Assembly: GCF_002909255.1 (NCBI RefSeq)
Contig: NZ_PIOB01000006.1
Location: 1-64,000 of the forward strand
Direction: 5' to 3'
DNA length: 64,000 bases
Source: Arenibacter hampyeongensis
GTDB lineage: Bacteria; Bacteroidota; Bacteroidia; Flavobacteriales; Flavobacteriaceae
Below are positions 33,590-40,569 of this stretch, piece after piece. Position numbers and translations under genes: made by a program. The notes below the pieces were generated by a model that saw only the letters and a program-made list of their open reading frames with translations, was not told where the DNA came from and did not search any database. Numbering within the stretch: position 1 is the first letter of the stretch; every line of letters begins with the position of its first letter.

Positions 33590-35011
33590 TCACTCCTTTT
33601 TTTGGGAAAAAATCCAGTCCAAGAATTCGGGGGTGTTTTTAACTTGGTTCCATATAAGATGCCCTGCGGAAAATTCCGTATACTTTGGACTACCTCCAGC
33701 TGCCCTTATGGCATTGATCATCTCCCTTGTCAATTCCACCGGTACCGCTTTGTCATATGCGCCATGAAATGCCCAGATGGGAATATTGGTCATTTTTGAG
33801 GCCAAGGCGGGGGTGCCTCCTCCACAAATAGGAACAGCGGCAGCAAATTTTTCTGGTTTTACGCCAATGAAATGCCAACTACCATAACCCCCAAGTGACA
33901 TGCCTATAACATAGCGTCTTTTGTCATCAATGTTGTATTCCTGTTCAAGATAGTCCATAGCTTCGAAAACAAGGTTTGAAATATCCGGTTCATTTAAAAC
34001 ACCTCCGAAACCTGCGTTTGAAGGACTTTGGGGCATGAATATAAAGGAAGGATATTTTTCACGATTCTCGTCGGTCGCCAAGAGTTGTGCGGTGCTGGTT
34101 GCCTGCAAGTGAATCAAATTGTCCTTTCCTACACCACCCCCGTCGTGCAAATTGACCACTAAAGGGTATTTTTTGCTGCTATCGTAATCTTTGGGCAACA
34201 ACAAGCGGTACCTAAGGGTGTCATTTTGATTGTTCACATACATTCTAGCTTCAAAATTACCTGCTAATAGTTTGGATCTCGCCACTTTTCCTTTTTCCCA
34301 AGAGTATTCAGAAAAACCACTGTTCAATACCACAATTATTCCAATGGTAGAAATTATTCCAAGCGTATTTCTTATACCCGTTAACAATTTAGAAGGCTTA
34401 GAATTGTCCTTGTTTTTGATCAAGTCCAATTCCTCTTTGAAATTCAGTATATAAAAAGTAAGAATCAGGCTTAATGCTACTAAAAACCATAGAGTAATTT
34501 TTTGAATGGTAAGGGGAATAGTTTCGCTTGTGGTGTTCATGGACCAAAACATAAGTGCGATCAGGCTAAGCTCCAACGAGAACCCTATAATCCCTACCCA
34601 AAATAGCCAACGTTTATGTCTAGTCCCAGAGGTAAAAAGGCTAACGGAATAGATTGCCCCAACAGATAGCAGCATTATAAAAGCCTTCGGGATAAATTCC
34701 CACAATTCCCGATCGGATAGGGCCGTATACACCCACAGAGTATAGGCTAAGGTGGCTACAAAAGTTGCCACAAGGGCTATTAATGCAATTGTATATTTTT
34801 TAATCCGGAAATACCAAATCAATATCAGGTGAACCACTATGGTAATAACACTCATTAAAATAAACCATGGCTCGAAATACGGGCTAAATAGGTAGAACCG
34901 AAATCCCGCAAGGGATTCAACAATTATTTGAACCAAGGAAACCACAATCTGGAGCCCAATGATGAAGATGGCGAACTTATACAGCTGCCTGTGATCGAAA
35001 CTGGTTTTCAT
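33590..35011 (-). CDS. Membrane protein fused to an alpha/beta-hydrolase (PHB-depolymerase/peptidase-like)
   Basis: A 473-residue fusion. Residues about 10-235 form seven hydrophobic segments (for example FAIFIIGLQIVVSLVQIIVE, ALIALVATFVATLAYTLWVY, GIISTIGIIVVLNSGF). The C-terminal 210 residues are a hydrolase: RLLLPKDYDSSKKYPLVVNL, a nucleophile elbow GMSLGGYG, PIWAFHGAYDKAVPV (acid Asp) and FSAGHLIW (catalytic His). This catalytic domain is usually a free secreted esterase or predicted peptidase; here it is tethered to a polytopic domain, presumably facing the periplasm. Single-gene unit with a spacer repeat 35 bases upstream. Substrate unknown. Confidence 0.85.
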   Translation of the reverse strand: MKTSFDHRQLYKFAIFIIGLQIVVSLVQIIVESLAGFRFYLFSPYFEPWFILMSVITIVVHLILIWYFRIKKYTIALIALVATFVATLAYTLWVYTALSDRELWEFIPKAFIMLLSVGAIYSVSLFTSGTRHKRWLFWVGIIGFSLELSLIALMFWSMNTTSETIPLTIQKITLWFLVALSLILTFYILNFKEELDLIKNKDNSKPSKLLTGIRNTLGIISTIGIIVVLNSGFSEYSWEKGKVARSKLLAGNFEARMYVNNQNDTLRYRLLLPKDYDSSKKYPLVVNLHDGGGVGKDNLIHLQATSTAQLLATDENREKYPSFIFMPQSPSNAGFGGVLNEPDISNLVFEAMDYLEQEYNIDDKRRYVIGMSLGGYGSWHFIGVKPEKFAAAVPICGGGTPALASKMTNIPIWAFHGAYDKAVPVELTREMINAIRAAGGSPKYTEFSAGHLIWNQVKNTPEFLDWIFSQKKE

Positions 35012-35045
35012 ATTATTTATTAATTTTTAGGTCCGTTAAAATGTT

Positions 35046-35113
35046 GAACAACGTCTGGATATAGCAACAAGTTACTATTTATTTAATAAACCAAAAGTCA
35101 ATTGGCATTAGCC
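35046..35113 (-). repeat. AT-rich spacer repeat
   Basis: On the coding strand: GGCTAATGCCAATTGACTTT, GGTTTATTAAATAAATAGTA, TGCTATATCCAGACGTTGTT. Blocks TTGACTT, TTTATTAAATAxATAGT, CTATATCC and CGTTG/GGTTAG are shared in order with 39057-39117, the clearest pair of the family. It ends 35 bases before the membrane-hydrolase gene. Confidence 0.6.
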
Positions 35114-35159
35114 TTCCTTTGCACATTTAGTGGGACTTATTTACTTTCCCAATAGAACT

Positions 35160-35738
35160 CTAGCCCCCATCTATGGGAGTTGATGTTGCAGTGTCGTTAT
35201 TATTTCTTTTTCTTGTTTTAAGAATCAATAAGGTCAATATGTAGATCAACACAATGGTAAACGGTATTGCTATAAATCTATATTCTGGTAAAAGGTACCA
35301 AAGAGCTACAATTGATATTGTTCTTATCATGGCATGAAAAATGCCTACCCAATGTTTTATAATCCAGGAAAATGGCAACCACATTAATCCAGTCAAAATT
35401 CCTACTGTCATTGGAAGGGAAGAATAGTCGACTAAAAAAAAGGGTATGGCAATTGAATATACTAAAATGGCTTGTGCAGCGGTAAAAAGGAAAAGTGAAT
35501 CGAATTCATTTTTCGGTTTACTTTTATCCAGGAAATTTTCACCCGTAAATTTTGAGAGAAATAAACCTAGGTATACAATGCTTCCTGTTCCAATAAATAT
35601 GGCCCAAACAGATAAGAAATCCGAGAAAAAAATCCCCATAATTCCAATAAGAGCCCAAACAATCAACCCAGCTATTGGTGTAGCGAGAAATTTTTGATTG
35701 GAAAATTCAATTCGCTGTTCTTCAAGTGTTCTTTTCAT
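35160..35738 (-). CDS. Small polytopic membrane protein, function unknown
   Basis: A 192-residue protein with five or six membrane segments (LIVWALIGIMGIFFSDFLSV, FLFTAAQAILVYSIAIPFFL, GILTGLMWLPFSWIIKHWVG, RFIAIPFTIVLIYILTLLIL). The amphipathic start KRTLEEQRIEFSNQKFLATP and the conserved-looking WLPFSW and HWVGIFHA motifs suggest one defined family, possibly DUF7010-like, but I cannot confirm it. Single-gene unit between spacer elements. Confidence 0.75.
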   Translation of the reverse strand: MKRTLEEQRIEFSNQKFLATPIAGLIVWALIGIMGIFFSDFLSVWAIFIGTGSIVYLGLFLSKFTGENFLDKSKPKNEFDSLFLFTAAQAILVYSIAIPFFLVDYSSLPMTVGILTGLMWLPFSWIIKHWVGIFHAMIRTISIVALWYLLPEYRFIAIPFTIVLIYILTLLILKTRKRNNNDTATSTPIDGG

Positions 35739-35754
35739 TCTTTTAGTTTTTTAA

Positions 35755-35829
35755 GGCACCATAACGATTTGGCTATATTCGGTAGCGTCCCCTAGGGTGA
35801 TATTGCTTGTATGTTTTGTTGTGTGCACC
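35755..35829 (-). other. attC-like imperfect palindrome
   Basis: Plus-strand ends GGCACCATAAC (35755-35765) and GTTGTGTGCACC (35818-35829) are approximately inverted. The inner part has GGCTATATTC and a CCCCTAGGG palindrome. On the coding strand the site follows the ancestral stop of the HEAT-protein gene and ends CGTTATGGTGCC 17 bases before the next start codon, the expected cassette position. Confidence 0.5.
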
Positions 35830-35833
35830 CTTT

Positions 35834-36351
35834 TTATTTCTTCACTTTTTTTAATGCATCCAAGTATTTATTGTTAACACCGTTATCTGTTTCCCTATCA
35901 CTTAGTTTCTCCATTTCGGGTATTAATTCTTTGTTGATTTCTGTTTTCAGTTTCAATATTTCCCAAATGCATATGCTGTTGCCCACCGTACCACGGCCCC
36001 CTTGTTATTCGTATTAATAAGCAAGTTTTTGGTTGGCTTGTGTAAACTATTTGGAGATTTCTTTGCAATGTTCCCTATTATTTTCGCACTTTCCCATTTC
36101 ACTCTTGGTTCATCATTTATCAAAGCATTGGTCATGCATTCTAGGAGAGGTTCATCAGCTATGTCCGTTGTTTTCTTTGTAGCGCACTCAACAGACTCAA
36201 TGCAAGTTGCTTTATTGATCGGGGATTGATTTTCTGCGAAGTTCAAAAGTTTATCCGGCGGTAATTCTCCATTTACCAGCCATTGACACAATTCTTTTGC
36301 CTTAGCCTTGGCTTTTATGGATTTTTCTTGAAATAGTTCTTCTATTGTCAT
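35834..36351 (-). pseudogene. HEAT-repeat protein gene with a one-base frameshift
   Basis: The frame from 36351 encodes MTIEELFQEKSIKAKAKAKE then HEAT-like helices (CIESVECATKKTTDIADEPL, RVKWESAKIIGNIAKKSP, GAVVRWATAYAFG) and stops after 132 codons. Shifting frame at the GGG run near 35960 restores 43 further codons of good helical sequence (EILKLKTEINKELIPEMEKL then NKYLDALKKVKK) ending at a TAA at 35834. A GGGG to GGG loss accounts for it. The intact protein would be about 172 residues. Because the lesion is in a homopolymer, a sequencing error must be considered before calling it dead. Confidence 0.85.
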
Positions 36352-36378
36352 ATCGCATTATTTTTATTGGTTGGACAC

Positions 36379-36424
36379 TACGTACGGCTATAGCAACATT
36401 TTACAAACTATATGTCAACTGGTA
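36379..36424 (-). repeat. AT-rich spacer repeat upstream of the HEAT-protein gene
   Basis: On the coding strand: ACCAGTTGACATATAGTTTG, TAAAATGTTGCTATAGCCGT, ACGTAGTG. The TTGAC, GTTTGTAAAAT and GCTATAGCC blocks match 4576-4638 and 35046-35113. It ends 27 bases before the start codon. Confidence 0.5.
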
Positions 36425-36520
36425 TTTGATTTTCCCCACGCATAGTGGTTTTTTTCAACTGACTTCGCAACAACATATTAGCCTCTTGGAAAGTCAATCA
36501 TAGAAATGTTTTACACCTCG

Positions 36521-37561
36521 TTATGAGCTTATATTACGGCTCACTATTTTTACAATTCTACTATAAATGATTTCAGCTAAATTCCAGTCATATCCATCAA
36601 AATTTGTGGTATTATTAAATTGAATAACCACCGTGTCCAGGTCTTTATGGTATTTTGCAATACTCTGATAACCTACAAGCAGGCCTGTATGCTCGTACAC
36701 GTAAATGGAGGAATAGATTTCCTGTTCACCTTCATTAAACACGGAGCCATTGTTAAGGGCCCTCAAGAATATACCCACATCCTCTGCAGTAGCCAGCATT
36801 AAGCCTGTGTTTTCTGTCTTAAGATCCTCCTCATAGCCAACATAATATCCACTCATAACATCATCTATATTCACTTCATTTAACGAACCGAAAGTATTTT
36901 TCAGTCCTAAGGGAATCAGAATTTCCTCCTTGATATATTGTTGATGGCTATAATCTAACTCTTTATCAATAAGATCGGAAATCAGCATATAATTGGTATT
37001 TGAATAGCCATAATCTTCCCCTGGTTCAAAGTCTGCCGGTAAATCCAGAGCGTAATCCAGTGTTTCTTGTTTGGTTTTGGGCGGATTTTTCCAAAAATCG
37101 GGATGGTCTACAAAATTGGGAATGCCACTCCGGTGCTGCACCATCATTCTCAAGGTGATTCTTTCTGCATTTTCAATTCTCCCCACAAGTTCCGGAAAGT
37201 AATCCGCGAGCGTTTTATCCAAGGACAAACGTTTGGCCTTGACCAGTTTTGCGGTAGCTACAGCCACGTAAAGCTTGGTAATACTGGCAATCTTGAATAA
37301 GGCGTGGGGGTTGGCAGGTATTTTGTTTATTCGGTCATGCCAGCCGGCGGCATAAAACTCCGGTGGCTTTCCAGCTTGGTCCACGTAAACGATCATGCCA
37401 TCAAATCCATGGTCAATGGCTTCATTTACTTGTTCTTGAACTGTTTCGGGCAATGGTAATATCCATGCCTTTACCAAAATCCATGGTACAAAATACAAAG
37501 AGCTTATACTAGCAATAATGAATACTATTCTAAGAATACGTTTAATCTGTTTTTTTGACAT
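36521..37561 (-). CDS. Serine hydrolase (class C beta-lactamase fold)
   Basis: A 346-residue protein with an N-terminal membrane or signal segment (about 7-27). The beta-lactamase family motifs are present: SITK at 93-96 (nucleophile Ser and general-base Lys), YSNTNY near 190 (the YxN element) and HTG near 310 (in place of the KTG triad). Such penicillin-binding-protein-like hydrolases are usually esterases, D-aminopeptidases or of unknown substrate rather than true beta-lactamases. Located in the periplasm or attached to the membrane. Single-gene unit, 39 bases upstream of a lipoprotein gene on the same strand. Confidence 0.9.
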   Translation of the reverse strand: MSKKQIKRILRIVFIIASISSLYFVPWILVKAWILPLPETVQEQVNEAIDHGFDGMIVYVDQAGKPPEFYAAGWHDRINKIPANPHALFKIASITKLYVAVATAKLVKAKRLSLDKTLADYFPELVGRIENAERITLRMMVQHRSGIPNFVDHPDFWKNPPKTKQETLDYALDLPADFEPGEDYGYSNTNYMLISDLIDKELDYSHQQYIKEEILIPLGLKNTFGSLNEVNIDDVMSGYYVGYEEDLKTENTGLMLATAEDVGIFLRALNNGSVFNEGEQEIYSSIYVYEHTGLLVGYQSIAKYHKDLDTVVIQFNNTTNFDGYDWNLAEIIYSRIVKIVSRNISS

Positions 37562-37600
37562 ATAATATTATTTTTGACGATAAGAAAAAATTAAACCCCG

Positions 37601-38311
37601 TTAATTACCAGTTTCGTTTTTAAAAACAATCTTTCCACAGGGAATTGTTCCGGAATCATTAGGTGCTATGCTAAATTTGTAATAAAGGTCTTGTTCTTTC
37701 AAGATAAGTGCAGCTCTTGCAGTTCCCCCTGCATTATGGGAGAGCGCAGCTATATAGAAAATATGCTCTTCATTTGGGTTAATCGTTTTTTGCAACATGG
37801 TCGCTTTATTAAAATTAGCATCTAAATAGGATTTTAGTCCAGTTAGGCCATAGTTGAACGATGATAGTTTATCATATGTCAAGGTATCCGTTGGTAAAAA
37901 TAACTTCAAGTAGGAGCCAGGCGGAGTGAAAATTGCAAATGTATCCGCGGGAAAATTAATATTAAGCTCTAATGGTGTGGTGGTTTCATTGATTATCCGA
38001 GTCCAAAACACCACAAATCCATACCTTTTTTCCGAAGAATCTATATATTGTGTTCCATCAGGTTCAATCATACCGCCCTTTGGATAGCTGTTCTGTATGG
38101 TTATCCCTTTTCCGGTCGAAAACGTATACACAGTATCTGTGTAGATATATTTGCTTAAATCATGGATTTGAGATAGTTGGCCGTTTTCATTTTTTGTTGG
38201 GTCCACAATCTCCGAATCAATAGAAACCTTGGCGGTTGTGGGCTTACCTCTTTGCCCACAGGAACAAAGCCAAGTAGTTGTCAAAATCAATATTATTAAA
38301 CTTTTTCCCAT
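37601..38311 (-). CDS. Lipoprotein of unknown function
   Basis: A 236-residue protein with a lipoprotein signal (TTWLCSC, Cys near 18). The mature part is beta-rich with GITIQNSYPKGGMIEPDGTQ, GFVVFWTRIINETTTPLELN and HIFYIAALSHNAGGTARAAL, and ends with a Cys in TIPCGKIVFK. It reads like an Ig-like or immunoglobulin-sandwich surface protein. I know no family name. An attC-like site with an 8-bp inner stem lies directly upstream. Confidence 0.78.
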   Translation of the reverse strand: MGKSLIILILTTTWLCSCGQRGKPTTAKVSIDSEIVDPTKNENGQLSQIHDLSKYIYTDTVYTFSTGKGITIQNSYPKGGMIEPDGTQYIDSSEKRYGFVVFWTRIINETTTPLELNINFPADTFAIFTPPGSYLKLFLPTDTLTYDKLSSFNYGLTGLKSYLDANFNKATMLQKTINPNEEHIFYIAALSHNAGGTARAALILKEQDLYYKFSIAPNDSGTIPCGKIVFKNETGN

Positions 38312-38322
38312 TATTTTTGCAT

Positions 38323-38485
38323 GCTCACAACGCTTGGCTATGATGAGTGGGGGTTAGAAAGTACTTACCTCTCCTGTGGCTCATAGCCACGCCATAATTT
38401 AAATTCATGATTTGTGGCTGACATTCCAAGTACCACCAAAGTTTCCTGACCATTAAAACCCCATTCATTTATAACTGTTGTTAGC
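38323..38485 (-). other. attC-like site with matched outer and inner inverted repeats
   Basis: Plus-strand outer ends GCTCACAAC (38323-38331) and GTTGTTAGC (38477-38485) are inverted in 8 of 9 positions. An inner perfect pair GGCTATGA (about 38336-38343) and TCATAGCC (about 38381-38388) encloses some 37 bases. On the coding strand the site starts GGCTAACAACAG after the cupin lipoprotein gene and ends CATAGCCAAGCGTTGTGAGC 12 bases before the 37601-38311 gene. This is the best formed of the spacer palindromes. Confidence 0.6.
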
Positions 38486-38508
38486 CACAGTTTCATTTAA
38501 TTTATAAC

Positions 38509-39033
38509 CTAATTTTCCAACATTGGATTTGGTCCAAACTCTTTATAGCTAGCAATATTTTCGGACAATATACCCAATACATTTATCGGAGTTCCCCCCC
38601 GATTTACGAATGCATGGACGGCACCAGCCGGAATCTTTACAATGTATGGCCCCTTTGCTGTAAATTGTTTTTTATTAATAATATACTCAACAGTCCCATC
38701 ATAAACTACATGCAGTTCATCAATGTCATGAGTATGCAATGGTGGGCCGCCTTTTGGCAAGGTCATCGCCATGAATATAGAAAGCGATTCAAAACCATAA
38801 TCCTTACCTTCTGCTATGTAACCTAATTCTCCAGGGTGATCGTAATATTTTTGTAAATGTTTAGGCTGAATAATATAATTGGACGTGTCAAATTTTACTT
38901 TAGGCTGATTCCAAAAGCTGGAATCAGGAATTTCACCGAATCCAAAAGACTTAAAATTAGTATTCAATTTTTCGTATTTCTCGGCACATCCAAGCACTAA
39001 CATAAAAATCAGAATGATTAAAGTTCTACGCAT
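38509..39033 (-). CDS. Cupin-domain lipoprotein
   Basis: A 174-residue lipoprotein (lipobox MLVLGC, Cys at 16). The C-terminal 100 residues are a cupin: LPKGGPPLHTHDIDELHVVY with the HTH...E metal motif, TVEYIINKKQFTAKGPYIVK and IPAGAVHAFVNRGGTPINVL with the second-motif His. It is probably a periplasmic or surface metal cupin of unknown substrate. Single-gene unit, with a spacer repeat 24 bases upstream and an attC-like site downstream. Confidence 0.88.
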   Translation of the reverse strand: MRRTLIILIFMLVLGCAEKYEKLNTNFKSFGFGEIPDSSFWNQPKVKFDTSNYIIQPKHLQKYYDHPGELGYIAEGKDYGFESLSIFMAMTLPKGGPPLHTHDIDELHVVYDGTVEYIINKKQFTAKGPYIVKIPAGAVHAFVNRGGTPINVLGILSENIASYKEFGPNPMLEN

Positions 39034-39056
39034 ATTTTTGCATTTATTGGTTAACT

Positions 39057-39117
39057 GGCTAACCTACGGATATAGGAATGTCACTATATATTTAATAAAT
39101 AATAAGTCAATAAGCCT
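39057..39117 (-). repeat. AT-rich spacer repeat
   Basis: On the coding strand: GGCTTATTGACTTATTATTT, ATTAAATATATAGTGACATT, CCTATATCCGTAGGTTAGCC. It is the closest relative of 35046-35113 and ends 24 bases before the cupin lipoprotein start. Confidence 0.6.
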
Positions 39118-39152
39118 TTGCTTTCCGCCACTTACATGGAGAAATCTTTTTG

Positions 39153-39235
39153 CCCGCCCGAACGTGTCTCCTGCCAGTCCGCCCTTGCCTGTACGGACGG
39201 AAATGATTTGTCGGGCTGGTTTCGGTACGGGCGGG
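39153..39235. repeat. Nested palindrome (CCCGCCCG...CGGGCGGG)
   Basis: CCCGCCCG (39153-39160) and CGGGCGGG (39228-39235) enclose a second pair, AGTCCGCC and GGACGG-containing arms near 39175-39200. The G+C-rich block stands out from its AT-rich surroundings. A similar CCCGCCCG/CGGGCGGG pair is at 60319-60351. The following GCCACGTTTTTTAGCGTAGC (39246-39265) resembles 13616-13640. It may form a strong hairpin and could act as a terminator or REP-like element. Confidence 0.6.
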
Positions 39236-39300
39236 TTTTCGCTTGCCACGTTTTTTAGCGTAGCTATTTTTTAATCACCTAACCTCTGATACAATTAAAA

Positions 39301-39708
39301 TTACTTTTCAGCGTCTGCCAACTTCTTGGTATCAACATATTGCTGAAAGGCAGTAATTTTTCCTTCATTATTTAGCGTCCATAGATGTGCAGCCTGTGCA
39401 TTATAGGCCTTTCCTGTTGCATTTACTTTAGCATCATAGCGTAGGGTGGCCAAGACATTGTTGCCATTCATGCCGTGGATTTTAATATCCTTCAACCCAA
39501 AGTACTCGTGGTTGGCTCCAAGACGTGCAAATACACCTTCCAATATTGCATTTGGACCAATATAAGGATTGCCATCTGCAAGCGAATTACTTTCTGCTTC
39601 GTTCCATTCAATATCGGGATGCATAGACCCGAGTACCGTAGGCATATCTCCCGTTGCGAAAGCGTTGTAAAGATTCTCAATAACCTGAAGGTTTTGTTTG
39701 TTTTCCAT
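39301..39708 (-). CDS. SnoaL/NTF2-like (ketosteroid-isomerase-like) protein
   Basis: A 135-residue protein: LQVIENLYNAFATGDMPTVL, GSMHPDIEWNEAESN, NAILEGVFARLGANHEYFGL, NNVLATLRYDAKVNATGKAY and ITAFQQYVDTKKLADA are the usual SnoaL elements, with the WNEAE segment lining the pocket. Possible polyketide-cyclase-like or ligand-binding role. Single-gene unit; the first gene on the transcriptional side of a gap that holds dispersed repeat copy D. Confidence 0.9.
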   Translation of the reverse strand: MENKQNLQVIENLYNAFATGDMPTVLGSMHPDIEWNEAESNSLADGNPYIGPNAILEGVFARLGANHEYFGLKDIKIHGMNGNNVLATLRYDAKVNATGKAYNAQAAHLWTLNNEGKITAFQQYVDTKKLADAEK

Positions 39709-39794
39709 GATTGTATTTAAGTTAAAAATTTTATTTCCAATTCTTTTAATTCTTTCGAAGAATACTGGATGATTCCAGATTGCCTTTATGTAAG

Positions 39795-39925
39795 CTATCC
39801 CATTAATCCAATAAATTTTCGATGGTATGCAGAAGAGGGGGGAGTACTACAACCAAAAGCGGGATTATCTCCTCCTAAGGTAATAAATATTGGTTTTGGT
39901 ATTTGTTTCATCGATGAAATACAAA
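39795..39925 (+). repeat. Dispersed GGGGGGAGTACTAC repeat, copy D
   Basis: CCCATTAATCCAATAAATTT, GAGGGGGGAGTACTACAACC, CTCCTAAGGTAATAAATATT, GGTTTTGGTATTTG and TTCATCGATGAAAT follow the order of copies A and C. The end holds a perfect short palindrome (TTTCATCGATGAAA). No coding sequence is apparent. Confidence 0.65.
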
Positions 39926-40118
39926 AATATCCGCTGTATTCCATCTTTTCGTTATCTTCCAATTAGTGGTTCACGTGAGAAATGCCGGACCTGAATTAGG
40001 TGTTTGGCACATTTATTTTATGTTTTGCTATATACGTAGTAACTGAAGATGAGCTATTTATATTATTTTGGTTACCCAATCAGGCATTATCCATAAACAG
40101 AGTTGTGGATACCAAAGC

Positions 40119-40313
40119 TTGATTACAACTAGCCATTTTGCTTTTATTGTTTTTGGTATTACCTGTGCTCCCGACGATGAAACTTATTAGAAAGATCCAG
40201 AAAAATGTGCATGTTTAAACAACCCCCTTAGATGTGTTTCTCCGGTCGTAACTACCGAGAGGCAATCCGATTCCCTCAATGCCATATTCAAACTCCCTAT
40301 TCGAAAGAAATAA
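40119..40313 (+). pseudogene. Possible degraded small lipoprotein gene
   Basis: The frame from a TTG at 40119 reads FAFIVFGITCAPDDETY, a plausible lipoprotein signal with the lipobox FGITC, then a TAG at 40188-40190, and continues in frame KDPEKCACLNNPLRCVSPVV to a TAA at 40311. The Cys-rich segment after the stop looks like real coding sequence. A convincing ATG is missing. Downstream to 40560 there are further short protein-like stretches in other frames, so this whole gap (39926-40569) may be a decayed locus. Confidence is low. Confidence 0.35.
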
Positions 40314-40569
40314 ATATAATCACGTCCAGAAATTTATTGGTAAAAGAACTGTAAAATGTTGTAAGAAATACTTTTGCCGAACTTGAAGTTTTATTTGCAA
40401 AACTCTGGCCCGATCCAAAGGTGAATATCCATTTTTAAGCCCAAAAAATCTTTGTGCTTAAGCTTAGGCGGTAATGTGAATATTAGTGCAAAGTATGAAT
40501 TAAGGATTTTGGAAACTTTACAAGCTATGGAAGAATAAAGTCCCATTACCTAGTCAAAGTCACAGACCT

